Assembly (NCBI GenBank): GCA_977006965.1 | Contig: OZ345380.1 | Location: 1,302,001 to 1,366,000 of the forward strand | Origin: Phymatolithon calcareum | Taxonomy: Eukaryota; Rhodophyta; Florideophyceae; Hapalidiales | DNA length: 64,000 nucleotides | Direction: 5' to 3' | Shown here: positions 43,837-53,576 of the stretch, piece after piece | Position numbering within the stretch: the stretch's first letter is position 1 | How the letters are laid out: the number at the start of each line of letters is the position of its first letter | Notes under the pieces: generated by a model | Seen by the model: the letters and a program-made list of their open reading frames with translations, nothing else | Told to the model about the DNA's origin: nothing | Database searches by the model: none | Translations under genes and position numbers: made by a program

Positions 43837-45312
43837 CGTCAATAGCATCGATTCAGCTCCTTCATCGTAATCATAAGCGGCCTTGTCGGAATGATATACT
43901 CCATCGGACATGATTCTCGCAATAGATCCTTCACGATACTGTTTTTCATGGATGAGATCATCAGCTTGAACAACACCTTCATATCGATCACATGCTGCTT
44001 CAAGGACGTTTTTTGCGTCCAGTCCAAGTGCTTCGAGTATTGGTCGGCCAAGTAGAGGCTCCTTAATCTCTTGATTTGCAACCTGCAATACCAATTCTCG
44101 TATTGTGAGCGTTTTTGCATGTCGGATGAAGAGTTCTGTAGTAACCTTCACTTCCTTATTGCAGGAGATATAGATAGGTTCGTTCTCTGAATTGGTTGCT
44201 GCTGCCAATCCATATTTGCGCTCATTTATGAACGTCTTTGTTTCAATTCGGGCCCCGGTTTCCATTAACGTTGCATAAAGGTCCGGAGGCATCAGATTGA
44301 TATCTGAGCCCGCATCCGCGCATATCGTTCTTGACTCCACTACCCCAAATATTGCCTTGATGAGTGTGGTATTTGTTGGATATGCGTCGCTGTTTCGGCT
44401 CGACACTTTCTTCGCGCCTTTCTTGTTGTTTTTCTTCTTCTTGTGTTCCTCTAGTAGCCGTTTCTTCTCATCTTCCTCGCAATCTTCGCAGTCTCTCATG
44501 AAGTGCCTTTTTCCATTGGTCTTACATTGAGGATTAAGACATAGTGGAATTTTTTTCTTTGGTTTCGTGTCCACTCTAGATTCAGATGGTTGTGTCTTCT
44601 TCGGTGTTGAGGTTGTGCCCTTATGGTGCATACCTTCTGCCCTTTGGGATATTTCAGCTTCCTTGCATAACAAATTGATATAGGCTCTGAGGTCCTCCTT
44701 CAATCCTTGCTGATATTCGAGGTGCCTTTCCATTACCTTCTTCAAATTTGTTGGGAAAACCTTATCCTGCATGAGCGCTATAGTTTTCTTCGGATTTTTT
44801 TGCTTGAAGTTCGGGTACCCAGCTTCTTCCAATCTTGAGAAGAAGTTTGTAGCAAATTCCAGAATCCTTGCCTCCGCTTGCACGACGTGCATTGGCATTC
44901 GAAGGTTCTTTAACGTCTTCTCTATGATTTCCGGGTGTACCTGTTCGTCGTCATTCTTCTGCACCAAACCTTCAATAAATTTTTGAATATCGTTCGATGT
45001 CAGAGCTCCAGCTGTTTTAGCTCTTGATATGTCATTGAACTTCCCTAGGAAGAACATTGACTCGAGGATGCTCCTATCGATAGACACCTTGTAAGATGCC
45101 ACCGTAATCGATGGGACTTCCTTCTTCTTCTCGTTGACTTCATCTTCGTACCGTTTCCTCTCCTTCAAAAACCTTGTCACAACTCTTGGGTCGAGACTCC
45201 GTAAAATTGGATGGCTCACGGGTTGGATTAGTGCGGCGGTTGGTTGCCGATCGGTAGGTTGCGCCGATGATTGACTTCCACTTTCCATGGTTCGATGGTC
45301 GTCCATTTCCAA
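43810..45312 (-). CDS. Retroelement Gag-protease protein
   Basis: 500 residues without stops. An N-terminal helical Gag-like region (about 35-235) precedes a CCHC-like knuckle (CLNPQCKTNGKRHFMRDC, C-x4-C-x6-H-x4-C) and a Lys-rich stretch. A retropepsin-like segment follows, with CADAGSDINLMPP in place of the usual D-(S/T)-G-A and LLGRPILEALGLD as the flap/second strand. Reverse transcriptase and integrase are absent, and the last dozen codons are read from the adjoining LINE tail, so the element is truncated. No LTR was identified. It could be called gag-pol fragment; active-site D-A-G may mean it is inactive. Confidence 0.6.
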   Translation of the reverse strand: MEMDDHRTMESGSQSSAQPTDRQPTAALIQPVSHPILRSLDPRVVTRFLKERKRYEDEVNEKKKEVPSITVASYKVSIDRSILESMFFLGKFNDISRAKTAGALTSNDIQKFIEGLVQKNDDEQVHPEIIEKTLKNLRMPMHVVQAEARILEFATNFFSRLEEAGYPNFKQKNPKKTIALMQDKVFPTNLKKVMERHLEYQQGLKEDLRAYINLLCKEAEISQRAEGMHHKGTTSTPKKTQPSESRVDTKPKKKIPLCLNPQCKTNGKRHFMRDCEDCEEDEKKRLLEEHKKKKNNKKGAKKVSSRNSDAYPTNTTLIKAIFGVVESRTICADAGSDINLMPPDLYATLMETGARIETKTFINERKYGLAAATNSENEPIYISCNKEVKVTTELFIRHAKTLTIRELVLQVANQEIKEPLLGRPILEALGLDAKNVLEAACDRYEGVVQADDLIHEKQYREGSIARIMSDGVYHSDKAAYDYDEGAESMLLTASHGYTGK

Positions 45313-45627
45313 ATCAAAACTTGAACGATCTTCCTCTTATCACTCAGACATGCTCCTGCAGGAAAGAAATTTCTGTAATCACTGGTGAAAAAGTGGATAA
45401 TGGTTTATCTTGATAAGGGGTGATCTCTCCGATGAGATCGTGAGATGCTCTCTACTAAAACTACGAAGGGGGAACTGCTTAAATAGGCATCCCATTGCCT
45501 TCCAGCCATGGGATTTGCTGGAAGCCGATTGCGTGCTTCCTGCTCGCAGAACTATGTCGGAATTTAGGTCGCCTATTCCTACAACTTCTGGCGCCACTGC
45601 ATCATTGCGTGTCTACAAAGTGTAGCA

Positions 45628-46582
45628 GAATGACGTGGAACACGACAAAAAGCGCGGTACTCCGGACCAGGGCGCCCATCTTGGCGAGTTATCGATTATC
45701 AGGGCGTGCCCTCAAGAAACTAAATGAAATGAAATATTTGAGAGTAACAATTACAGCAGGCGGGGTCGCAGACTCAAAACGTGTCGAAAGAATCAAGAAG
45801 TCGAGAAAGGTCCTCGGAACTCTTATAAGACTCGACGTCTTCACGAACGGAATCCATCCGGTGAGATCGATAAGGCTCCACAAATCACTAGTACAGTCTA
45901 GATGGGAAAACTCAATACATCTGACATCATGGTCTCCCGAAGCGGAGTACGAGGCCAAGAAGATCGAATCGATGTTTTTCGGTCAAATACTAGGGAAGGC
46001 CGGAAAGAGAAGCCTGGAAAGAAGCAGGGCGATGTGCCGCATCTTACAGCCCAAGATTGGAAGGGGCATATTTGCGAGAATGTTCGTGCGAAGACTCATG
46101 AGGAACCGTGCAAACGTCGCGTCAAGACCAGCTTCTGAGCGTAATGGTAAGGAGCTTCGTATTGTGGAGTTGGATGTCGCCTAAGCAAAACAAACTCCGC
46201 ATGAGTATTTCCGCCACTGAGACATCGGAAAACACAAACATAGGCCGTGCACAAGGCGGAAGGTCTTAGAAGCTGCTGCGAAAGCTGAAAAGGGCAAAAA
46301 CCGGTCTATTCACCGTGCCGAAACAGCACTGCCGCCGCACCTGTGCTTCAAGTCGAGAAGATACAGAGCATTAGCCATTAAGTGGTCATTTTGTACGTTT
46401 CCACCTATGCGCACCTTCAAGCTCATGGAACTCACAGGAGCAACCAGCAGGGAGGCAATACAAGATGTCAAGCTCGGGTTGTCGAAAGATAAGATATCAT
46501 TAGAGGAAAGTGTCTTTACGAGGAGAGCACTGGATGAAGTTCTGGCCATGTTTCAAGCAGTCAAGACCAAAGTAACCTGAAT
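45628..46582 (+). mobile_element. LINE family 4, RT C-terminal half, 5'-truncated
   Basis: Begins MTWNTTKSAVLR, the same place as MTWNTKQGKSEVLE in family 1, just after the catalytic FADD. It runs through LHKSLVQSRWENSIHLTSW (thumb) and ends FTRRALDEVLAMFQAVKTK. A frameshift or stop at about 46184 breaks the frame before the C-terminal part. Family 1 has the same domain order, so this is a related but distinct clade. Confidence 0.7.
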
Positions 46583-46667
46583 CACTCTTTGCTTGTTTGT
46601 TTATTGCAGGTTATTCGAATTACACAAAGTGTACATCATTCAACATCTAGTGTCTATGTGACGAACA

Positions 46668-46700
46668 CCCTCAATTGAGGGAATTTCCCTCAATTGAGGG
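46668..46700. repeat. Paired CCCTCAATTGAGGG palindromes, left end
   Basis: Two exact 14-bp palindromes 5 bp apart, mirrored at 48239-48274 near the right end of the same element. Confidence 0.9.
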
Positions 46701-46876
46701 TGGATTTAAAAGCTCAAAAACGTTTGTGAAAAGAATGCGGAACAGTTTTTTAGCGCCAGATTCGAAAAGCTGACCTTTTGTTCTTGGTGGGGAGTACCCC
46801 TTTTACTACCTTAAAACCGCGTCGTTCGCCGGTAGGAACGAAAATCTGTTGGTCACTCAGAAAAAACACATCTGCC

Positions 46877-47831
46877 ATGCCTCGAGAAAAAGACCCGCGC
46901 CGAGTGGTCGGTGCAGCCGTACACACCAAAGCAACATCATTAACAAGTCTCGCAGAGTGCTGCCGACTATACGGAGCTTTTTACAAGTCAAAAAAGGTTA
47001 ACGGCACTGTTCAAGAGGTGCACGTTGATGAAATCAGGGTCGCTCGAACACGTCACTTCGCTCGAAATGGGTCCTTGTTCAGAAACCAATCGAGAAGACT
47101 AAGATTAAGACTATCAAGATTGTTAATGTCAAGGCAGGGAAGGCTGAAGAAGGCGCTCATTCCTCTCGAATGGTTGTATCGAGTCCCAGCAGGCAAAATT
47201 CTGTACCTCGAACGCCGGCTTACAGTACTCGCGGTCGAACATCTTCTTCGCCAAACGCCGAGTTCCCCGTTCAGTATGAACCACACTCTCGACAGAAGGC
47301 AACACAAACCTACCATACAGTCAACAGGAGCTCTGAACGCCCTCTTGCGGGCTCTCTCGCCTACAACCTGCATGGTTCTTGGGAAAATAATGGCAAGAGG
47401 AGCTTGATATCATTGCACGAGACTGTGCGCAGAGTATATTTGCTCATGAAGTGCCACGGTTCGAGCGCCAAGTTCTATCTCCAGTTGGGGGAAGGATTCC
47501 CGGTCAGTTCTGGAAAGTTCGCACTATAAACGGAGAAGTTATATCCGAGAATGGTGGCATCGGGTTCCACACACCGTACGATTCCTTCATGACTATGTTT
47601 CGCCGAGTGCACCTGCGAACAATTCTTGCTTTGGCATCCGCTAAGCTGAAACGAATAGGAACAATGGAGGCTAAGATATTCGGAATACTCGTCCTCATGA
47701 GTTGGGCGCAAAGAGATTTATGGAAGTCTTCCATGGGGAACAAGTATATCCTCGCTCCTTCATTTTCAAACAGTGGGATGACCACAGCCAGATTCTCCGA
47801 GTACCTCCTGTGCGTCACATTCACGGTGTAA
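46877..47831 (+). pseudogene. piggyBac-type transposase, N-terminal part with two frameshifts
   Basis: Three overlapping frames must be joined: 46877 onward (MPREKDPRRVVGAAVHTKAT), about 47170-47470 and about 47451-47831. The last one matches the start of the DDE_Tnp_1_7 domain: TPYDSFMTMFRR, EAKIFGILVLMSWAQRDLWK, then APSFSNSGMTTARFSEYL. These correspond to the F-x2-F-F, the G-I-L-I-L-M-G and the M-x-R-x-R-F blocks of piggyBac transposases. The frame ends TV-stop before any catalytic Asp, so the catalytic core is missing. Confidence 0.6.
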
Positions 47832-48299
47832 CCAAGTGAACAAGGGACTATGTTGTCCGTACAGTATCGGTAGGCGCTCGTTCAGCAAGGCGCCATGTCC
47901 CCCCGGATTCATTTTGCCTCGCGCAATATTCATCGATGTTCTTTGCTCCAAGGGCGGTGTTGAAACCCACTTAACTCCCCCGAAGATAGAAAGTAAGCCA
48001 CAAGTGGCATGATGACTACTTTAGCGGTTCAAAACAACTGCAGAGTCTGACAAGTCAAGGAATTAACCCTCGTGTTCTCATCATGTTATGGACTTGCTGG
48101 CGCCGCAATCAACATATGTGGCACTTCAACTGGTAGAAACTGTTTTGCTAAGCATGTTGAACACATCCATGAGCTTGATGCGTTTCATGAGCCTAATAAT
48201 GAGTAGCTTTCGTTGGCAAAAAATAAATGATTCTCATTCCCTCAATTGAGGGAAAAGTGCCCCTCAATTGAGGGAAAATTCCCGTCACATAGACACTAG

Positions 48300-48428
48300 G
48301 GGTCCTCTAAATGTTCCTGATATGGATCCATTCCTGGTACTCGCGTATCTGCTTCGCGCTAGTACTGCTGCACACCACTCCACGGCGACATCCGTGTGCC
48401 CTTTGCGGAACGTTAATTCTTTTCTTGC
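48300..48428. other. Short intergenic stretch right of the transposon
   Basis: Nothing recognised between the inverted repeat and the tRNA-like sequence. Confidence 0.3.
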
Positions 48429-48531
48429 TTGTGACAGGACTCGAACCGGCGACCTCAACATTCCTGCCTGTATCATACCGAAATATGCGCACAGGTGCGC
48501 GGAGGCAGTTTTACCACTATACCACAGGTGG
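48429..48531 (-). ncRNA. tRNA-like sequence with A and B boxes, not a canonical tRNA
   Basis: On the minus strand TGGTATAGTGG (A box, 48524-48514) and GGTTCGAGTCC (B box, 48447-48437) are spaced as in a tRNA with an intron. CTGCC and GGCAG could form an anticodon stem around an insert that contains the hairpin GCGCAC-CT-GTGCGC (48487-48500). The acceptor stem does not pair, the T stem has a mismatch and no U33-anticodon is clear. It is either a tRNA pseudogene or the head of a tRNA-derived SINE with a PolIII promoter. Confidence 0.4.
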
Positions 48532-48839
48532 GGAATCACTCTTTGCTCAACAATCGTATCCTGAGTCACGGTAAGCTGACTCCGTGTTACTCAGTACAGT
48601 GGAGATACCGCCTAACGAGACTAAGGTGACTGAGAAAGCACTCGGTCAATTACTGTTCTTCACAATCGTATTCTACGACGACCTCGAATAGAGCACTAGC
48701 CGGCAAGATAAGGTTCTGAACCAGCTATGCAACCGGCGAAGCGAACTCTAAGCTTTTCCCTCCAACCTTCTAGGAGCAGGGTTTTTGCATCTAGGGCAGC
48801 GACTCTAAGCTGAAATCGGCCTGCGCGCATCCGACCATA

Positions 48840-48935
48840 GTAAGGGGCTACAAGAGAAGTAGCAACCGAAACGCATCTCCCCTGCAGTCTCATGAGTATT
48901 GCTGAGGGCGATTAATAAAACAGTACAGTGGAGTA
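48840..48935 (+). mobile_element. LINE tail fragment
   Basis: ACGCATCTCCCCTGCAGTCT, GAGTATTGCTGAGGGCG and AATAAAA match the 3' tail at 53500-53560. Only a short 3' piece remains. Confidence 0.5.
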
Positions 48936-48944
48936 TTTTTCTCC

Positions 48945-49229
48945 CTCGAGGCCCGCTTAAGGACAGGAAGTAGTTTTTGGTGTCCTTCCATACTGGGTCG
49001 CTACTTCTAGCCGCATATCACTCTTGATACAAGTCTGGAAATTGCAAAGTTGCCCCAAGCGTCTGTTGATGCGTCGGTAACTTTTAAAATAAAAATCTCC
49101 ATTTCTTCTTCACCAGACACAATCAAGCTAAGTTTTTGGCTTGATTATTAATCTTGGCATCAGAAGAGTTGTCCCAAGAGTCAGCACATGCGTTGGTAAC
49201 TTTTAAATAAAAATTTACTTTTCTCCTTC
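48945..49229. repeat. Dispersed repeat copies
   Basis: 48945-49111 is the inverted counterpart of 41640-41890 without the palindromic arm. A second, diverged tail (AGTTGTCCCAAGAGTCAGCA to TTTCTCCTTC) follows in the same direction at 49166-49229, so two tails lie in tandem. Confidence 0.6.
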
Positions 49230-49955
49230 TACAAGATGTGTCAGTTCGGGTTGTACCTCCCATTCCGTTTCCTTTCCTGGGAAGCTATTTGACTAAATTC
49301 AAATGCAAAGGCGTGTGTCATTCCTGTTCTGGGTTGCGCTAATTTTTACCTACTCTAAGATAGTTCCAATTTACGACATAATAAGTTCCGCTGAGCATAG
49401 AGTTCATTACAAGCGGACACCTTTGACAGAGTCTTCCGAGGCATGCCATTCGGAAGATTTTCTCGTTTTCTCTCAATCCACCAACACCTACACCGCGCAT
49501 TAGCTACTCGAATAATCCATTCGCTGAGAGTCAGACTCGAGAGAGGCTCTGTGAGTTGTATTTGCCAACGGGCGTGATCTTCCATATATATATTTTCAAG
49601 AACAGTTCTGGTCACAAGTTTAAATATGACGGTTGTCTGTTTAACAGAATAGTTACCATTCCCAGTGGGTGCTTTTAAGCGTCCCATTTGTCGAAGGTAC
49701 GGAACTTTGCAGGGATTATCGCCTCCACGTTTGCGAGTGTAAATGGCCCAATCGGTAGCAGATAACATTATCAACGAACATCGTCGACGGCCCGAATCCT
49801 CCGTCAACTACACCGTCATGTACGAATGTCCTAAGGAGCGGGATGAGTGGGCCTGCTTGCTACGCCACTTGAAAAAGGTTCAATACTATTCCGCAATGTA
49901 CTACATGCGCCTCCGCACTGCGTCATCATAGCCTCTGAGGTATTTCAACTTCACA
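49230..49955. other. Intergenic, upstream of the tyrosinase-like gene
   Basis: A minus-strand frame (49355-49807) has no domain. The last few hundred bases should hold the promoter and leader of the gene at 49956. Confidence 0.35.
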
Positions 49956-51245
49956 ATGCATTCCTCTTCTCTTATACTGGCGACCTCCGCCTGCTTGCTC
50001 GCGCTCGTCGCAGCACAGACCTCTTTTGTGGGTTCTGACTTGAATGGCAATCCAGTGACATGCGTCAACGGAGTTTGCAAGAATGACAAGGGTCATGATT
50101 GCGATTTGATGACTGTCTCATGTTGGGACTGGCGCTGCCGTAACACACCTTCCCGCTTCCTTTGTGCCCTCACCGATGCCTGTCTCACCGTCGTTTGCTA
50201 CGACCCAGCCGCTGTGCCGGAGGCGGCCACCCCGACCCATGCACCGGTGCGCAACGACCGTCCGTTCGACTTTGACAACTGCGAAGGCAACCGCAAACGG
50301 AAGGAGCTTCGATGCATGGACAATAACGAGCGCGCCTATTTCGTGCGTGCCTTCAAGGGTGCCGTCGCGGCTGGAGTTGTCCCTGATTTCACCCAAATGT
50401 TCGACACTAATGTGTGGGAAGCCACTGGTGGATCCAAGTTCTTCCCTTGGATCCGCTACTTCCTCCGCCGTTTCGAAAATGTGCTTCGCGAAATTGAACC
50501 CAAGTTCAAAGCGATGCCCTACTGGGATTTCACTACTGACAGTAACGACATTGCCATGTCTGAGATATTCAAGATGAAGAACGGAATGAGCAAGAGCCGA
50601 GAAGGAAGGTGCATCTCCAAACGTCCGTGGGCTAACTATTACCCGACTTACCCCGAGGAGCATTGTATCCATCGAGGATTCACTGCAGGTGTGCCTGATA
50701 AGACCCTCAAGGTTGATGGAACGTGGGGTCTTGAAAATCTTGTCAATCACGCCCAAAACTACAGTCAATTCGCGGATGTGGCAGAGTATGTCTGGCACAG
50801 AGTGCGTCAGTCGGTTGGTGGTGAGATGGCCAAACGTATCGGGCCCAACGACCCGCTCTTCTACGTGCTTCTCGCCAACATGGACCGCTACTGGATGATG
50901 CGCCAGAATCGCGAGGACATTGATGCGTTGGAGTACAATGGTGACCACCGCAATGGTGAAACTAGCGCTGATGACGGACTTGCGGCATTCGGAGGGAATA
51001 AGATTAAGGATGTGTTGGAAACTAAGTGCATTTCCTATGCCCCCACTTGCACTGCGTATGCGAATCCTGATGAGGCACCGATTAACTTGTGGGAGTCGTA
51101 CATGGAAGAGAATGTCCTTCCGAAGGACCGAATGAATCGCGTTGAAAGCTATGCGCAGGCGACTCTAACGAACTCGCATGGTGTCGTTGACCGGGCAGTC
51201 GATGACGGCGATAACGTCGAGGCTACTAATGTTCCCGAGGTCTAG
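49956..51245 (+). CDS. Secreted tyrosinase-like protein lacking copper-ligand histidines
   Basis: 429 residues, single exon. A signal peptide is clear (1-21, SLILATSACLLALVAAQ). A Cys-rich segment (about 36-81) follows, then a tyrosinase common central domain (about 105-330): KFFPWIRYFLRRFENVL (161-177), MPYWDFTTDS (187-196), VRQSVGGEMAKR (283-294) and GPNDPLFYVLLANMDRYW (296-313). In active family members the first block reads FxPWHR, the third HNxxHxxVGG and the last DPxFxxHHxxxDR. Here they are WIR (I166), W280/R284 and VLL (304-306). The first two CuA histidines are also missing (T157 and the region before). Thus all six copper ligands appear replaced while the fold residues remain. It would not be a type-3 copper oxidase; a structural or binding role outside the cell is inferred. 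Confidence 0.8.
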   Translation: MHSSSLILATSACLLALVAAQTSFVGSDLNGNPVTCVNGVCKNDKGHDCDLMTVSCWDWRCRNTPSRFLCALTDACLTVVCYDPAAVPEAATPTHAPVRNDRPFDFDNCEGNRKRKELRCMDNNERAYFVRAFKGAVAAGVVPDFTQMFDTNVWEATGGSKFFPWIRYFLRRFENVLREIEPKFKAMPYWDFTTDSNDIAMSEIFKMKNGMSKSREGRCISKRPWANYYPTYPEEHCIHRGFTAGVPDKTLKVDGTWGLENLVNHAQNYSQFADVAEYVWHRVRQSVGGEMAKRIGPNDPLFYVLLANMDRYWMMRQNREDIDALEYNGDHRNGETSADDGLAAFGGNKIKDVLETKCISYAPTCTAYANPDEAPINLWESYMEENVLPKDRMNRVESYAQATLTNSHGVVDRAVDDGDNVEATNVPEV

Positions 51246-51388
51246 AGGATACGTCAAATATTCATAAAAAGAGTGATGTCTCTGAACGTCAGTGTCGAAG
51301 ATCTGTTCTAGCCAGTCAAGAATTTTGTAAAAGCACATCTTCGAAATTAATTTAAATGCAAAGTACTCAATTCTCCTCACAGCTGACT

Positions 51389-52673
51389 TTTTTATTGCAA
51401 TTTTTTTAAAGCCCCGCAGTCATACGAATATACGGGCAGGGCTTCCTCAGGTGCTGCCCTCTCTAGGGCGGCTCTACTCTTATGTCTGGCATTCTATCTG
51501 AGACCCTAGCATGTGTTCGGTTGTTTTGATTGCTCTTCGTAGCAGTTTCGAGGCGTCGCTTCTTCTTTCAGAACAGGTCTTCTTCATGCTGCATACTCTC
51601 GATGATGCTTTTGCTGAAGAGCAAAAGGTCATCTAATGCCTTCTCAGTTGCCGCTCTGTCGTCTTCCTTGAGTTCATAGGCTGACAAGTTGCGATCCAGG
51701 GTCTCCATGTGCTGTCTGACTTTGTTTCCGAATCTATCTGCCATCAGTGTGGTAGACACTTGCGGAAATCTTCTAAAGGCGTACTGAACCGCCAGTTGCC
51801 TGTGTTTCAGTTGTGGAAATTTAAGTATTGCAGGGAGTTCTCTTGTCTTGTCGTACGGAATTTTCCTCTTTCTCTTTGATTCAAGGCTCTCTCATTCCTT
51901 TGTCAGGAATGCTGATCGGAGTTCTTCTGCAGATTGGTTCGCTATTATGTGCTTCATCGCTTCATCAAACGGTTCTCTGGTTTCCATCGCTGTGATGTCG
52001 TTACTTGTGGCTTGAAGCTCTTCTGAATTTCTTCTCTCTGGTATTTGCATCAGAAACTTTTCTTTCTTCGCCATGGTCCTTCTCAGCATCTTGAAAGCCA
52101 GTATTTCCCGTCGATGGGAAGCAGCTTGGATTCGACATATTAGGCGAAGTCTATCCGTCTTTCCTCGTTCCAGTGGCCCGAAGACTTGTCTGAAAAACGT
52201 TTGTTCAACTTCCTTGACCGCGCTCTGGACATTTTCTGTCCACGGTGTTAAGTGCATAGCGTACTCCCAGCGTGGCTGGATTAATGCCTTGTATACTTGG
52301 ATGCATTTATGTATGCCAATTCCCTTCTTGAATACCCCTAGTGCACGTAGCTCGTACAGAGCGATCCTAGCCTTCTTGAGGCGTTGTAACATCAGTGTAT
52401 CTGTAACCCCCTCCGGTCCTAGGGATACTCCGAGGTAGGTGACTTCTGCGACATGTGCGAGGGCCTTATTAGTCAGCTGGAATGTCACGCCCGCTGTCTC
52501 ATCCGATTCAAGTATCTCGCTTTTTCCATGTTTCGTGTTCCATGTCATCCCGCGTTCTTGGGCCCATTGAGTGGCTTTGTCTAGCAATCCCTGCAGAGCG
52601 GAAGGTTATTTCGCTAGGAGAATTACGTCGTCTGCGAAGAGGATTGAAGGAACGTCGGCCCAATCTCTCGGCA
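51389..52673 (-). mobile_element. LINE family 2, 5'-truncated insertion with 14-bp target-site duplication
   Basis: CCTCACAGCTGACT at 51375-51388 and 52674-52687. The A-tail is seen as a T-run at 51388-51394 and nearby; the UTR is shared, inverted, with 40701. It begins inside the RT just before FADD. Confidence 0.85.
51568..52673 (-). pseudogene. LINE family 2 RT/C-terminal ORF with nonsense codons
   Basis: The frame reads SILFADDVILLAK, stop (52606-52608), then MTWNTKHGKSEILESDE..., LVQPRWEYAMHLTPW-like thumb, a second stop at 51892-51894, and continues to the conserved end SMQHEEDLF. Apart from the two stops the frame is intact and about two-thirds identical in appearance to the family 1 protein. 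Confidence 0.75.
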
Positions 52674-52687
52674 CCTCACAGCTGACT

Positions 52688-53120
52688 GTTAGATGAGGTA
52701 GGCTTTTGCAAAGTCGAGTGTGTGCCAAACTTTACTGAAGACGTCGTGCTGCTCGCTTAAATGAAGTTTCTGGGCGTGATCTAGTTTCTAGCAGTTACTG
52801 AAAGCGCTCACCACGTTCCGTGTGCCCCTTAACCAAATCGCGCCGTGGCTCATGTTAACCGTTAGCCTGATAAGTCGTCTTCTACCAAAACTTGCACGTA
52901 GGTCTAAGACCTTGGTGCTCGCATTTGTTCATTCGCTGTGGTGTAGTGACACCGCCACGTTGATCAGCCTCCCTTGCCATGTGCTGCGCCAGGCACATCC
53001 CGACGCGGTGTTCGACAACGGATTTTGTGTACGCGCAACCGATGCGTGTCGCGCAACGTGGGCACACGCGCGGAGCACATGTCGTAGTCCATGCCCAGGA
53101 AGGAGAGAGCTTTGAATAGA
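52688..53120. other. Intergenic, no gene supported
   Basis: Short frames only. Confidence 0.3.
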
Positions 53121-53576
53121 AGAGAAAGAGGAAAATTCCGTACGACAAGACAAGAGAACTCCCTGCAATACTTAAATTTCTACAACTGAAACACAGGCGG
53201 TTCAGTACGCCTTTGGAAGATTTCCCCAAGTGTCTACAAAACTGATGGCATATAGATTTGGCAACAAAGTCAGACGGCACATGGAGACCCTGGATCGCAA
53301 CTTGTCAGTCTATGAACTCAAGGTAAAAGACAGAGCGGGAACTGAGAAGGCACTAGATGACATTTTGCTCGTCAGCAAAAGCATCATCGAGAGTATGCAG
53401 AATGAAGAAGACCTGTACTGAAAGAAGAAGCGACGCCTCGAATACTGCTATGAAGAGCTATTAAAAACAACAGAGTACATACTAGGGGCTCGGTAGTAGC
53501 ATCTGAAACGCATCTCCCTTACAGTCTTATGAGTGTTTTTGAGGGCGTTTAATAAATTCAAAATTCAAAAAAAATA
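53121..53576 (+). mobile_element. LINE family 2-like, 3'-end copy
   Basis: Plus-strand KRKIPYDKTRELPAILKF, a frameshift, then RFGNKVRRHMETLDRNLS and the end SMQNEEDLY (stop at 53419-53421), followed by a UTR and an A-rich tail. It is 5'-truncated and frameshifted once. Confidence 0.7.

Larger units (their letters stand above)
46647..48299 (+). mobile_element. piggyBac-like DNA transposon, copy 2, internally deleted
   Basis: 1653 bp bounded by 17-bp inverted repeats: CTAGTGTCTATGTGACG (46647-46663) and its complement (48283-48299). Inside each end lie two copies of the palindrome CCCTCAATTGAGGG (46668-46681, 46687-46700; 48239-48252, 48261-48274), likely transposase-binding sites. CTAG at both extremes is itself palindromic and could be part of the repeat or a 4-bp target duplication comparable to TTAA of piggyBac. 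The element carries only the first part of a transposase and so is non-autonomous. Confidence 0.7.

Noticed and set aside
46647-48299. CRISPR-like repeat from CCCTCAATTGAGGG copies
   Set aside because: Only two pairs, at opposite ends of one transposon, with 5-8-bp gaps; they are subterminal transposon repeats in a eukaryotic genome.
48429-48531. Functional tRNA gene or permuted tRNA
   Set aside because: A box precedes B box in normal order, the acceptor stem does not pair and no anticodon with U33 could be placed, so I call it tRNA-like only.
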